Part shown: positions 1 to 8,345 of the stretch, piece after piece
Position numbering within the stretch: the stretch's first letter is position 1
Layout of the letters: every line of letters starts with the position of its first letter
NCBI GenBank assembly: GCA_038326615.1
Contig: JBBQKF010000030.1
Span: forward strand, 1 to 31,217
Length of the DNA: 31,217 nt
Source of the DNA: JBBQKF01 sp038326615
GTDB lineage: Bacteria; Bacillota; Clostridia; Saccharofermentanales; UBA5734
Reading direction: 5' to 3'
The notes under the pieces: model-generated
What the model was told of the DNA's origin: nothing
The model's database searches: none
The model's input: the letters and a program-made list of their open reading frames with translations, nothing else
Translations under genes and position numbers: made by a program

Positions 1-25
1 GGTGCAATTAAACTCCCTCAACCAT

Positions 26-143
26 TTCCGGTGATTATTACAGAGAGGTCACACCTGTTCCCATTCCGAACACAGCAGTTAAGCTCTCTAGTGTCAACGA
101 TACCTGGCTGGTAACGGCCCGGGAAAATAGATCTTCGCCGGAA
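26..143 (+). rRNA. rrf: 5S ribosomal RNA
   Basis: This is a complete 5S rRNA of about 118 nt. The two ends, TTCCGG at 26-31 and CCGGAA at 138-143, pair to form helix I. The highly conserved internal stretch (CCATTCCGAACACAG, about 61-75, followed by AGTTAAGC) is the 5S loop B/C signature. It is the last gene of an rRNA operon; the 25 bases before it look like the 23S-5S spacer, so the 23S gene should lie just outside the window. Ends are inferred from helix I and may be off by one or two bases. Confidence 0.95.
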
Positions 144-149
144 TTAATC

Positions 150-190
150 AAAGCCCTCAGCGCATTAGCTGAGGGCTTTGTTTCATTTTA
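150..190 (+). terminator. Rho-independent terminator of the rRNA operon
   Basis: A perfect 12-bp stem (AAAGCCCTCAGC at 150-161 and GCTGAGGGCTTT at 168-179) with a 6-nt loop is followed by a T-rich tail (TGTTTCATTTT). It starts seven bases after the 5S rRNA and closes the rRNA operon. Confidence 0.93.
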
Positions 191-723
191 AAAGCAAATC
201 AATAAGAATTTGCAAAAAAGAACGTAACAATAAATATGCTTATAACATATATAAACATATATAAACATATATAAACATATAAGAATATGTAAACATATAA
301 GAATATAAGAATATGTAAACATTTAAGATGCTAAGCATGATTCGATTGATAAAAGAACGATTTATTCTTTTTATAATTAACCAGATAATCTTCGGTGATG
401 ACTTAAGAAAATTTCAAGCGCCAGATTGTTGGTGTTTGGCGGTATTTGATGATTTCACCAACTTTTATGGAATATAACCATCCGCATTACTTTTGACACC
501 TGAACCAAGAAGAGATAAGAATTTGAAAAAATCAAATATATACAATTGATAAGAAAAAAAGTAAGAAAAAAAAGTAAGAAAAAAAAGTAAGAAAAAAAAT
601 ATAACGAAAAGCAAACAAAAAAGTTTTTAATTTTAATAAATAATGTTATAATTATCATCAAATCATTCATATTTCTAGGGATGGTTTTATCTTATAGTGT
701 TTATTGCATGAGGAGGAGCCAAA
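191..723. other. Intergenic region with AT-rich tandem repeats
   Basis: About 530 bases without a convincing gene. It holds three to four copies of a 10-bp unit (ACATATATAA type, about 244-282) that decays into AAGAATATGTAAACAT-like copies up to about 325. There is an inverted repeat GTTGGTG/CACCAAC (428-434 and 456-462). At 549-600 a 13-bp unit (GT followed by AAGAAAAAAAA) is repeated three to four times. A 71-codon reading frame on the minus strand here is only Phe/Leu-rich translation of the A-tracts and I do not count it as a gene. Confidence 0.6.
624..652 (+). promoter_or_regulatory. Probable walR promoter (extended -10)
   Basis: TGTTATAAT at 644-652 is a consensus extended -10 element. 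The -35 region around 624-629 (TTTTTA) is poor, as expected when the TGN motif is present. It lies about 70 bases before the walR start. The same nonamer recurs at 21709-21717 and 27019-27027. Confidence 0.5.
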
Positions 724-1413
724 GTGAAAATTCTTGTAGTTGATGATGAACATAATATTGTTGATATTCTTAAAGTCAATCTAGAGCGCGAGGGATATAC
801 TGTTATAGTTGCATATGACGGGGTTCAAGCACTTGAGATGGCACTTTCTCAGAAACCAGACTTAGTCCTATTAGATTGTATGCTCCCTAAGATGGATGGA
901 TTTGATGTTTGCCGTAAAATAAGGCAACAAATGAGCATACCGATACTAATGTTAACTGCAAAGTCAGAAGAAATAGATAAAGTTTTGGGACTTGAGCTTG
1001 GTGCAGACGATTATATAACAAAACCATTTAGCGTCAGAGAAGTGCTCGCAAGGGTAAAAGCGCAGCTGAGAAGAGTTACATTTCATGAAGCATCTCATGA
1101 TGTCGCAACTAAAATACTGACATTTAACGATATAGAAATTGATACTGACAGATATGAATTAAAACTTGCTGGGAAGGTTATTGATCTTACATTAAGAGAA
1201 TTTGAACTTGTTCTTTTTCTTGCACGTAACAAAGGTCAGATATTTTCGAGGGAAGCTTTACTTGAGAAAGTCTGGGGATACGAGTATTTCGGCGATGTTA
1301 GAACTGTGGATGTCACTATTAGAAGGACAAGAGAGAAACTCGAACCAGATCAACAAAATTATAAATACATATTAACTAAGCGCGGTGTAGGATATTATTT
1401 TGATTATAAATAA
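724..1413 (+). CDS. walR: OmpR/PhoB-family response regulator, WalR-type
   Basis: A 229-residue DNA-binding response regulator. The receiver domain (about 1-115) shows the acidic pair D7/D8, phospho-acceptor D51 (LLDCMLP), T78 and K100 in the usual places. A winged-helix output domain fills about 130-227 and ends in the typical RGVGYYF signature. It should bind direct repeats in promoters of cell-wall hydrolase genes after phosphorylation by the downstream kinase. The start is GTG, chosen because AGGAGGAG (711-718) sits at ideal spacing. The WalR assignment, rather than PhoB, rests on context: a WalK-like kinase, a WalJ-like hydrolase and RlmH follow, as in wal (yyc/vic) loci. Unusually, 324 bases separate it from the kinase gene instead of the common overlap. 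Confidence 0.88.
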   Translation: MKILVVDDEHNIVDILKVNLEREGYTVIVAYDGVQALEMALSQKPDLVLLDCMLPKMDGFDVCRKIRQQMSIPILMLTAKSEEIDKVLGLELGADDYITKPFSVREVLARVKAQLRRVTFHEASHDVATKILTFNDIEIDTDRYELKLAGKVIDLTLREFELVLFLARNKGQIFSREALLEKVWGYEYFGDVRTVDVTIRRTREKLEPDQQNYKYILTKRGVGYYFDYK

Positions 1414-1737
1414 TCTTAACTCTGCATTTTTTAAAATGAAGAGTTAAGACAAGAGTACTATACAAAAAGGCAATAAGAAAGGGAAGATATAAAATAGGAA
1501 TCTAAAATTTTGACTTTAAATTTAAATGTATTTTTTATAAAATTTAAGTAAGTGTAAAAAAATACAAATAATCAATAATATATCGCAAATTTATTGCGTA
1601 TTTAAAAGACAAATAATACTTTTACTCATTCTCTTTAAACAAATATTATTTGTCCCTTACTAGCCATTATCTCATGTATTAATGTCAAAATAAAATTTAT
1701 TATATGGAAACTGTTTCTAGGAAGGATTGGATGCTAT
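1414..1737 (+). other. walR-walK intergenic region with three inverted repeats
   Basis: A 324-base gap inside what is normally a tight operon. A hairpin follows the walR stop directly: CTTAACTCT (1415-1423) pairs with AGAGTTAAG (1440-1448), with an inner CATTTT/AAAATG stem; no T-run follows. A second small hairpin is CGCAA/TTGCG (1584-1588 and 1594-1598). A third is GACAAATAATA/TATTATTTGTC (1608-1618 and 1644-1654), 11 bp and perfect. No gene is visible. A promoter for walK may lie here, but no strong -35/-10 pair can be picked. Confidence 0.6.
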
Positions 1738-3183
1738 TTGCTGTCTATTATAGAAATTCTACATCAAATTAATATATCATTTTTAAAAGTGTTTGACCAT
1801 CTCATCTTGACCATGAAGGAATGGCCCGGGTGGGTTGTTCTTATTTTTGGAGTTATGGCAGGTTTTTTTACTGGGTTTCTAATTAAAAAAATGAAAGACA
1901 AATATGCGCTCCAGAATGAGAAATCCCTTCTTAACGGCACGGTCGCTGAATTTCTTAACGAAAAGAACAAAGCTGAAGCGATCCTAATTGACTTAGATGT
2001 AGGTATTCTTGCATATAATAGCAACGGAGTTCTTATTAATTATAATCCGGCAGCATGTTTAATTCTTGATATAAAAGAACCGCCGGAGAATTTTAAAAAA
2101 TTTCTTATGACGTATGGTAAGGATAACGGATTGCAGGCAAGCTATCTTCTTGGAACGGAAGTTGCTGCTGTTGTTTTTCAGAATAATGATAAAACAATCA
2201 GGATTCGTCTTAAAGAAGCTTTGCTTGACCAAGGTACGAAAGCTGCTAATATTGTTGTCATTCAGGATATTACTGAACAAGAAAACGAAGAGAAAAGAAG
2301 AAAAGAATTTGTTGCTAATGTGTCTCATGAACTCAAGACTCCTCTTACAACAATAAAAACTTATTCCGAATCGCTTCTTGAATGGGGAATAAAAGAAAAA
2401 AATAAAGAGTCTATCAGGAAAGATATTTTCAGAATTCATGAAGATGCTGTCAGAATGGGAACACTTGTCGAAAATCTATTGCTGTTATCAAGCATAGACA
2501 GCAAGGGCATGCGGCCTAAAATGGACCAATATAATCTTGTTCCGATTATTAAAGGTGTAATAGACAGATTGCAGATACAGGCAGAAGAAAAAAACATTGA
2601 ACTTACATGTTATACTTTAGCAAAAATACCTTGGGTTTTTATTGACAAAACTGGTGTAGAAAGAATAGTCATTAATATAATCAGTAATGCAATTAAATAC
2701 ACTGACCAGAATGGTAAGGTATCAGTTTATCTAGGGCTTTTATCTGAAGATGTTTATGTGAAAGTCTCAGACACTGGTTTTGGAATCGAAAAGGACAAGC
2801 TACCATTTATATTCAACCGTTTTTACCGGGTTGATATGACCGGATCTCGCATGTACGGTGGAACAGGGCTTGGTTTATCAATCGCAAAGGAACTTGCAGA
2901 ACTTCATGGGGGTGATATAACTGTTAAGAGTATTCTTGGCAAGGGAACAGATTTTATTATAAGAATTCCGTGCGCACGAAAAGTATTTGAAGATGCCATA
3001 TGTGCACTTACAATAAACACTGCAGGGTCAAACATATTGTACAGGATGGCCTGCGAACCTGTAATGTCTAAGGCAAATCAATTGGGTATTAGACCTGAAC
3101 AATTGCAACTATTAACGAAAAATCAAATAGAAGAATTGGCAGTTAAAACCGTTTATGTTGATGAATGGGATTCTATGGAATAA
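1738..3183 (+). CDS. walK: Sensor histidine kinase, WalK-type, reduced sensor region
   Basis: A 481-residue membrane histidine kinase. There is one transmembrane segment (about 32-50), no extracytoplasmic loop and no clear HAMP domain. A PAS-like domain (about 78-180) is followed by HisKA with phospho-acceptor H197 (NVSHELKTPL). The ATPase domain has an N-box at 313-321, G1 DTGFGI (345-350) and G2 GGTGLGL (374-380). A C-terminal tail of about 70 residues (411-481) after the kinase core is not recognised. The single membrane helix with an internal PAS resembles the streptococcal VicK layout rather than the B. subtilis WalK layout with a large external domain. The start is TTG; AGGAAGGA at 1719-1726 supports it, and the nearby ATG at 1731 is out of frame and soon stops. 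Assignment to WalK rests on domain order and neighbours. Confidence 0.85.
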   Translation: MLSIIEILHQINISFLKVFDHLILTMKEWPGWVVLIFGVMAGFFTGFLIKKMKDKYALQNEKSLLNGTVAEFLNEKNKAEAILIDLDVGILAYNSNGVLINYNPAACLILDIKEPPENFKKFLMTYGKDNGLQASYLLGTEVAAVVFQNNDKTIRIRLKEALLDQGTKAANIVVIQDITEQENEEKRRKEFVANVSHELKTPLTTIKTYSESLLEWGIKEKNKESIRKDIFRIHEDAVRMGTLVENLLLLSSIDSKGMRPKMDQYNLVPIIKGVIDRLQIQAEEKNIELTCYTLAKIPWVFIDKTGVERIVINIISNAIKYTDQNGKVSVYLGLLSEDVYVKVSDTGFGIEKDKLPFIFNRFYRVDMTGSRMYGGTGLGLSIAKELAELHGGDITVKSILGKGTDFIIRIPCARKVFEDAICALTINTAGSNILYRMACEPVMSKANQLGIRPEQLQLLTKNQIEELAVKTVYVDEWDSME

Positions 3184-3234
3184 TCTATCAATAGCGCAAA
3201 AATTGTGGTAAAATGTACACGGTTGTTTTTTATA

Positions 3235-4539
3235 ATGAATATTGATTTTAAAAGAAATGGATTGGAAAAAGGATTGGCAAGTTATTTAATCAGAGGAGAA
3301 AAAAAGTTAACAGGAGAGGTTTTGGTCAGCGGCTCAAAAAATGCGGCGCTCGGAATAATTGCAGCAGCAATGCTTCTTGACGGACCTTGTACAATTGAGA
3401 ATGTTCCGGATATTGCGGATGTTAATATCCTTATCGAAATATGTAAATCATTAGGTGCTCAAATCACACATGACAATAATGGATCGATAATTGTTGATCC
3501 GACATGTATTTTCACGCATGATGCTGCTCACGAAAAAGCACGAAATATTCGAGCTTCTTACTACTTCATGGGAGCATTACTTGGAAAATTTAGGAAGGCA
3601 ATTCTCTTTATGCCAGGTGGCTGTGACTTTGGAACAAGACCTATAGATCAGCACCTTAAGGGCTTTGCCGCTCTTGGTGTAAGATACAACATTGAATTTG
3701 GCAAAATTAATCTTGAGGCAGATAAGCTAGTTGGCGAGCACGTTTATTTAGATGTTGTCAGTGTTGGCGCAACAATTAATCTAATAATTGCGGCAACTAA
3801 AGCTGAAGGTGTAACTTTAATAGAAAATGCTGCTAGAGAACCACACATTGTTGACCTTGCAAACTTCCTTAACACTATGGGTGCAAACATTAAAGGAGCT
3901 GGAACTGATGTTATAAAAATCACAGGAGTTAACACTCTTCCTGCAAACAAAACATATGCAGTAATTCCAGATCAGATTGAAGCTGGGACTTTTATGATAG
4001 CCGCAGCAGCAACAAAAGGTGATATAACAGTACGAAATATAATTCCAAGACATATGGAACCACTTTCTGCAAAAATGGAAGAAATGGGCGTTCATATAGA
4101 TTCAGGGGATGATTGGATTAGAGTATATACTGATATTGGTCAGAATCTTCATCCTACTAATTTTAAGACCATGCCTTATCCTGGTTTTCCAACAGATCTT
4201 CAGCCACAAGCAACAGTTTTACTATGCCTCGCAAAGGGTACTAGCAAAATGAATGAGAATGTATGGGACAATCGATTTCAATATGTCGACGACCTAAAAA
4301 TGATGGGAGCAGATATAATGGTTGAAGGTCGTGTGGCATTAATTCAAGCAACCGGAAATCTTACAGGCGCTAAAGTTGTAGCAAGAGATCTTCGCGCCGG
4401 AGCTGCAATGGTAATTGCAGGGTTATCAGCGGAGGGCGCAACTGAAGTTTGTGATATAAGAGTAATCGAACGAGGTTACGAAAATTTCGTTTACAAACTG
4501 CGTTCACTTGGCGCAGATATTTCAAAGATTGAGAATTAG
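3235..4539 (+). CDS. murA: UDP-N-acetylglucosamine 1-carboxyvinyltransferase (MurA)
   Basis: Transfers enolpyruvate from PEP to UDP-GlcNAc, the first committed step of peptidoglycan synthesis in the cytoplasm. The EPSP-synthase fold runs the full length. The SGSKNAAL motif carries the conserved Lys/Asn pair, and MPGGCDFGTRP carries the catalytic Cys that fosfomycin attacks; the residue after that Cys is Asp where Ala is frequent. The start is uncertain: ATG at 3235 (434 residues) has no good ribosome binding site; GTG at 3205 and TTG at 3262 or 3274 are in frame, and TTG 3274 would give the N-terminus closest to the family norm. The gene lies 51 bases after walK and two bases before the next gene, so it is probably part of the wal operon, in a place where yycH/yycI are found in Bacilli. 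Confidence 0.93.
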   Translation: MNIDFKRNGLEKGLASYLIRGEKKLTGEVLVSGSKNAALGIIAAAMLLDGPCTIENVPDIADVNILIEICKSLGAQITHDNNGSIIVDPTCIFTHDAAHEKARNIRASYYFMGALLGKFRKAILFMPGGCDFGTRPIDQHLKGFAALGVRYNIEFGKINLEADKLVGEHVYLDVVSVGATINLIIAATKAEGVTLIENAAREPHIVDLANFLNTMGANIKGAGTDVIKITGVNTLPANKTYAVIPDQIEAGTFMIAAAATKGDITVRNIIPRHMEPLSAKMEEMGVHIDSGDDWIRVYTDIGQNLHPTNFKTMPYPGFPTDLQPQATVLLCLAKGTSKMNENVWDNRFQYVDDLKMMGADIMVEGRVALIQATGNLTGAKVVARDLRAGAAMVIAGLSAEGATEVCDIRVIERGYENFVYKLRSLGADISKIEN

Positions 4540-4541
4540 AA

Positions 4542-5387
4542 ATGTTGAAGACATGTGCACTTTATAGCGGCAGTAGTGGTAATTCTATTTTTATTTCAAG
4601 CAAAGAAAAGGCTGAAAATTTTTACGTTGGCGGTTCTTCTTGTAAAGTTTCGGGAGGAGCATGCTTGCTTGTTGACATTGGAGTCAATGGAAAAGCAATT
4701 GAAATTGCTATGAAGGAAATTGATGAATCACCTAGCGAAATTGATGGAATACTTGTCACACACGAACATGTTGATCATGTAAGAGGGGTAGGGGTCATAA
4801 TGCGTCGATATAACATCCCATTATTTGTTAATGAAGCTACATGGCGAAAAATGCTTTCGGCGGGAATCGGCTCAATAGATCCAAAACTCGTCAATATAAT
4901 CAAGAGTGGTGATTCGTTTTCAATTAAAGACTTACAGATACAAAGCTTTGCAACACCTCATGACGCAGTGGAATCGGTCGGGTTCAGGATAATTGCAGAC
5001 AACAAAAGCATTTCGGTTTTTACAGATATCGGAGAAATTAATAATCAGATTATTGATTCCGTTAGTGGAAGCGATATAATTTTTATAGAATCAAATTATG
5101 ATTATGACATGTTGTGGGGTGGTGAATATCCCTGGCATTTAAAAAAGCGAATAAATGGCGCAAAAGGTCATCTTTCGAACAATGATTGTGCAAAAACGAT
5201 TGGGCATCTTTTGTCAAAAGGAACTAGTCGATTCATATTATCTCATTTAAGTAAAGAGAACAATTCTCCTGAAATTGCATTAAAAACAACTATCGATTTT
5301 CTTTTAGATGCGGGCGCGACAATTGATAAAGATTTTATTTTGCAGGTTGCAAAAAGAAGCAGCATTAGTGTTCCATGGGTTTTGTAA
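4542..5387 (+). CDS. walJ: Metallo-beta-lactamase-fold hydrolase, WalJ/YycJ-type
   Basis: A 281-residue cytosolic metallo-beta-lactamase-fold protein. It begins with the family signature ALYSGSSGNS and carries the metal motif THEHVDH, a later His in the ATPHDA segment, an Asp in VFTDIG and a final LSHLSKENN motif. YycJ/WalJ proteins are thought to act as nucleases or in coordinating wall metabolism with replication; the biochemical role is not firmly known. It starts two bases after the murA stop and is probably translationally coupled, since no separate ribosome binding site is seen. An insertion of about 20 residues (about 22-41) after the first strand is longer than in the B. subtilis protein as I remember it. 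Confidence 0.88.
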   Translation: MLKTCALYSGSSGNSIFISSKEKAENFYVGGSSCKVSGGACLLVDIGVNGKAIEIAMKEIDESPSEIDGILVTHEHVDHVRGVGVIMRRYNIPLFVNEATWRKMLSAGIGSIDPKLVNIIKSGDSFSIKDLQIQSFATPHDAVESVGFRIIADNKSISVFTDIGEINNQIIDSVSGSDIIFIESNYDYDMLWGGEYPWHLKKRINGAKGHLSNNDCAKTIGHLLSKGTSRFILSHLSKENNSPEIALKTTIDFLLDAGATIDKDFILQVAKRSSISVPWVL

Positions 5388-5697
5388 TTTAAATTTTGTG
5401 GCTCATTATTTGAAAAAATTACAATTTGTCAACGTATTATTAAAGAGCAAAAAACTTACAAATAATCAAATATTAAAAAACTTAATAACTAAAACACAAC
5501 AAGACCATAGTGTTTACTCAGTATAACCAGATATTCTTGATTATATAAAGCAAGAATGTACTATAATTACCCAAATTGACATTGTAGAAATAGTTATTTC
5601 TCCATTGTTTCAATAGAATAATGGATTTGTTACTTACTGAGTAAACGCAATAATCATAAAATACAATGTGAAATAATTAAATGGAGTTAAACAAATA
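5388..5697 (+). other. walJ-rlmH intergenic region
   Basis: About 310 bases with no gene. Most of it is occupied by an inverted-repeat element at 5512-5646, listed separately. The rlmH ribosome binding site (GGAG, 5683-5686) lies at the end. Confidence 0.6.
5512..5646. repeat. 135-bp element with 12-bp inverted ends and internal hairpins (MITE-like)
   Basis: The ends GTTTACTCAGTA (5512-5523) and TACTGAGTAAAC (5635-5646) are perfect inverted repeats. Between them lie three further hairpins: ATTCTTG/CAAGAAT (5533-5539 and 5551-5557), AGAAATA/TATTTCT (5586-5592 and 5595-5601) and CCATT/AATGG (5602-5606 and 5620-5624). No coding potential is seen. The layout fits a miniature inverted-repeat element or a multi-armed structured RNA. 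No clear target-site duplication is visible, and no second full copy is in the window. Confidence 0.5.
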
Positions 5698-6162
5698 ATG
5701 AAAATTACAATTCTTGCGGTTGGGAAAATTAAGGATGATTGGCTTAAAGAAGGAATTGCTGAATATACAAAAAGAATTTCTAAGTACTGTGAAATCGAAA
5801 TTATTCAGGTAGCCGATGCAGGAGAAGGGGATCTTATTGAAAAAGCAATTTCTGACGAGAACGACCGTCTACTTTCTAAAATTAAAGAAAATGATTACGT
5901 TATAGCGCTTGATTTGCATGGAGAAATGCTAGACTCAGTTTCATTTTCAAAAAAGTTGATTCAGTGGATCGAATTAGGAGGAGCAAGGATTAAATTTGTT
6001 ATTGCCGGCTCAAATGGATATGGAGAGCAGGTTATTCAAAGAGCAAATCAAAAAATTTGCCTGTCGAAACTAACATTTACCCATCAAATGACGAGACTAA
6101 TTCTGTTGGAACAGATTTTCCGTTCCTTCAAAATATTAAAAGGGGAAAAATATCACAAATAG
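5698..6162 (+). CDS. rlmH: 23S rRNA pseudouridine-1915 N3-methyltransferase (RlmH)
   Basis: A SPOUT-class methyltransferase of 154 residues that methylates the pseudouridine at position 1915 (E. coli numbering) of 23S rRNA in assembled 70S ribosomes, using SAM. The N-terminus (MKITILAVGKIK) and the C-terminal knot region (LTFTHQMTRLILLEQ, then the terminal GEKYHK) are the RlmH hallmarks. The glycine-rich SAM loop reads AGSNGYG, a slight departure from the usual GGSxG. The length is normal. GGAG at 5683-5686 supports the ATG. RlmH sits at the end of wal clusters in many Firmicutes, which fits the upstream genes, although the inverted-repeat element separates it from walJ. Confidence 0.95.
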   Translation: MKITILAVGKIKDDWLKEGIAEYTKRISKYCEIEIIQVADAGEGDLIEKAISDENDRLLSKIKENDYVIALDLHGEMLDSVSFSKKLIQWIELGGARIKFVIAGSNGYGEQVIQRANQKICLSKLTFTHQMTRLILLEQIFRSFKILKGEKYHK

Positions 6163-6239
6163 ATTAGAAAAATTTGCATTCTCATTAAATAAAGAGTAAA
6201 AGTAAAAAGTAATAAAGAAAAATCGGAGAAAAAATTAAA

Positions 6240-7787
6240 ATGAGCATAGTTACAGTTGAACAGGTATCACATTCTTTTGGTGGAAGACAAATTCTCGAGA
6301 ACGCATCATTTCGATTGCTAAATGGAGAGCATGTTGCTTTAATAGGAGCAAACGGAGAAGGCAAATCAACATTTTTAAATATTCTAATAGGAAAACTTAT
6401 TCCTGAAAATGGAAAAGTATCGTGGTGTAATCGAATTACTATTGGGTATATCGATCAGTTTTTAATACTTGAAATGGGTAAAACAATTCGTGAAATCCTT
6501 CAAGGTGCATTCCAGTATCTTTTTGATTTAGAAAAGGAAATGCTGGACATATATTCAAAGATGGGCGAAGTAAATGAATCAGAACTTGAATCCATGATGG
6601 AAGATGTTGGGGACATCAGCACAATGCTTGAAATGAATGGCTTTTACCATATTGATTCAAAAATTGAGGAAATTGCAAGCGGACTTGGACTTGCAGACAT
6701 TGGACTCGAACGTGATGTCAGCGAACTCAGTGGAGGACAAAGAGCAAAGGTTCTTTTAACGAAACTACTTTTGCAAAACCCAATGATTCTGATTCTTGAC
6801 GAACCTACAAACTTTCTTGATGATTCACATATATTGTGGCTTAAAAATTATCTCAAAAACTATAACAATGCTTTCATTCTTGTGTCACATGATATTCCGT
6901 TTTTAAGTGAAGTTGCAAATGTTATATTTAATATCGAAAACACCAAATTGACCAGGTATTCTGGCGACTATGAGTTTTTCCTTAAGATGGCAGACCAGAA
7001 AAAGATACAGATTGAAGCTGCATATCAAAAACAACAAAAAGAGATTGATAGACTAGAAGATTTTATAGCACGAAACAAGGCAAGAGTTTCGACGAGCAAC
7101 ATGGCGAAAAGTCGTCAGAAGAAGCTCGACAAAATGGATATAATCGAATTATCCCGCGAAAAACCAAAACCAAATTTTCAATTTAGTGAAGCTAGGACTC
7201 CTGGAAAAGTTCTTTTTAAAGGGAATGAATTGATAATCGGTTACGATTCTCCGCTAACGAGAAAAGTAAAATTTGACCTAGAGCGTGGTAAAAAGATTGT
7301 AATAAAGGGTGTAAATGGCATAGGCAAAACAACGCTTTTAAAAACCATACTTGGCGAACTTAAACCTTTTTCGGGTGAAATTGAAAGAGACTCATTTCTT
7401 GTGCCTGGATATTATGCGCAGGAAGACTCATGCACCAGCAGGAAAACTCCTATGGAGGAAATCTGGGACGATAATCCTTCACTTAGTAACGGTGAAGTTC
7501 GTTCAGCGCTTGCAAAATGTGGACTGACTTATGAGCATCTTACAAGCCAGATGCAGGTTTTAAGCGGCGGAGAATGTGTTAAGGTGAGGTTATGTAATCT
7601 CATGCAAAAGCAATTTAATTGCCTTCTTCTTGATGAACCGACGAACCACTTAGATATTGATGCAAAAGAAGAACTTAAAAGAGCGCTTGTTGCGTTTAAA
7701 GGCGCTATTATTTTAGTGTGTCATGAACCTGAATTTTATTCAGAATGGGTTGATGATGTCTGGAATATTCAGGATTGGGCGAATTAA
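6240..7787 (+). CDS. ABC-F family ATPase, YfmM/CplR-like
   Basis: A 515-residue soluble protein with two ABC domains and no membrane segment, so it acts on ribosomes rather than as a transporter. Domain 1 has Walker A GANGEGKST (36-44), signature LSGGQ and Walker B LILDEPTNFLD. A charged linker follows (about 240-320). Domain 2 has Walker A GVNGIGKTT (about 356-364), signature LSGGECVKV and Walker B LLLDEPTNHLD. The start SFRLLNGEHVALIGANGEGK and the overall length match the YfmM/CplR group as I remember it. CplR gives clostridia intrinsic resistance to pleuromutilins, lincosamides and streptogramins; whether this protein does so is inference. CGGAG about 10 bases upstream supports the ATG. 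It lies 77 bases after rlmH and may be co-transcribed. Confidence 0.88.
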   Translation: MSIVTVEQVSHSFGGRQILENASFRLLNGEHVALIGANGEGKSTFLNILIGKLIPENGKVSWCNRITIGYIDQFLILEMGKTIREILQGAFQYLFDLEKEMLDIYSKMGEVNESELESMMEDVGDISTMLEMNGFYHIDSKIEEIASGLGLADIGLERDVSELSGGQRAKVLLTKLLLQNPMILILDEPTNFLDDSHILWLKNYLKNYNNAFILVSHDIPFLSEVANVIFNIENTKLTRYSGDYEFFLKMADQKKIQIEAAYQKQQKEIDRLEDFIARNKARVSTSNMAKSRQKKLDKMDIIELSREKPKPNFQFSEARTPGKVLFKGNELIIGYDSPLTRKVKFDLERGKKIVIKGVNGIGKTTLLKTILGELKPFSGEIERDSFLVPGYYAQEDSCTSRKTPMEEIWDDNPSLSNGEVRSALAKCGLTYEHLTSQMQVLSGGECVKVRLCNLMQKQFNCLLLDEPTNHLDIDAKEELKRALVAFKGAIILVCHEPEFYSEWVDDVWNIQDWAN

Positions 7788-8228
7788 TGTTTTTTGGATA
7801 GATTTACAATTCAATTTAAATTTCTGAGCAAGAGTGCCATATTAAAACTATAAATGAAATATTAACCAAATATAAATAAAATTATAAATGATTATTTCGT
7901 TTACCAAAACTTATTAAAATTATGATTAAAATTTGGAAGAATAAAATCCATAACTAAATTTCATAAAAAAAACTAATAATAGTTAACAGTTTTAGTCAAT
8001 TAGTAGTATTTTTGTTATTAGCCCACAAAATGCCAAATAGGGGTTGTTTTTTCTTTCGTCAATAGTTAAAATACGCAAATGGACTGTTTGCTAATTTGTG
8101 TTTACTACTTATAAAAGTTTGTAAAACAAGAGCATCGGAACAATACTAATTGAATGATTATATCTGAGTCTTTACTGGCAATGAGGATTGTCACAAAGCA
8201 GGAGATGTGAGCAGGAAGAGAAGTTTTT
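7788..8228. other. Intergenic region upstream of the ABC exporter
   Basis: About 440 AT-rich bases without a convincing gene or terminator. Near the end are a start-stop pair, ATGTGA at 8205-8210 preceded by AGCAGGAG, and then the ribosome binding site of the small frame at 8229. TATAAT at 8240-8245 lies inside that small frame and has no good -35, so I do not call it a promoter. Confidence 0.5.
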
Positions 8229-8345
8229 ATGAAAATATTTATAATAGTGTACAATTGCAGAAGTGATTTCCGCATATGGTTCGCCTGCAAGAAATTGTTT
8301 ATGGTTCCCTCATTTTTCGAAATGGAGGAATTTATTTATGCCTAA
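8229..8345 (+). CDS. Possible 38-residue leader peptide overlapping the ABC exporter gene
   Basis: An ATG-initiated frame of 38 codons with AGGAAGAG (8213-8220) eight bases upstream. Its stop codon (8343-8345) lies just inside the next gene, whose ATG is at 8338, giving an overlap suited to translational coupling. The peptide is hydrophobic and rich in Phe, Ile and Cys, and matches nothing I recognise. It is too short to separate from chance with confidence. If real, it could be a regulatory leader for the drug-exporter-like pair downstream. Confidence 0.3.
   Translation: MKIFIIVYNCRSDFRIWFACKKLFMVPSFFEMEEFIYA

Noticed and set aside
455..670. 71-codon minus-strand frame, very hydrophobic
   Set aside because: It is made of Phe and Leu codons from A-rich tracts; there is no ribosome binding site and it runs over the walR promoter.
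8263..8337. N-terminal extension of the exporter subunit from GTG 8263
   Set aside because: There is no ribosome binding site before 8263, whereas GGAGG at 8324-8328 is ideally placed for ATG 8338.
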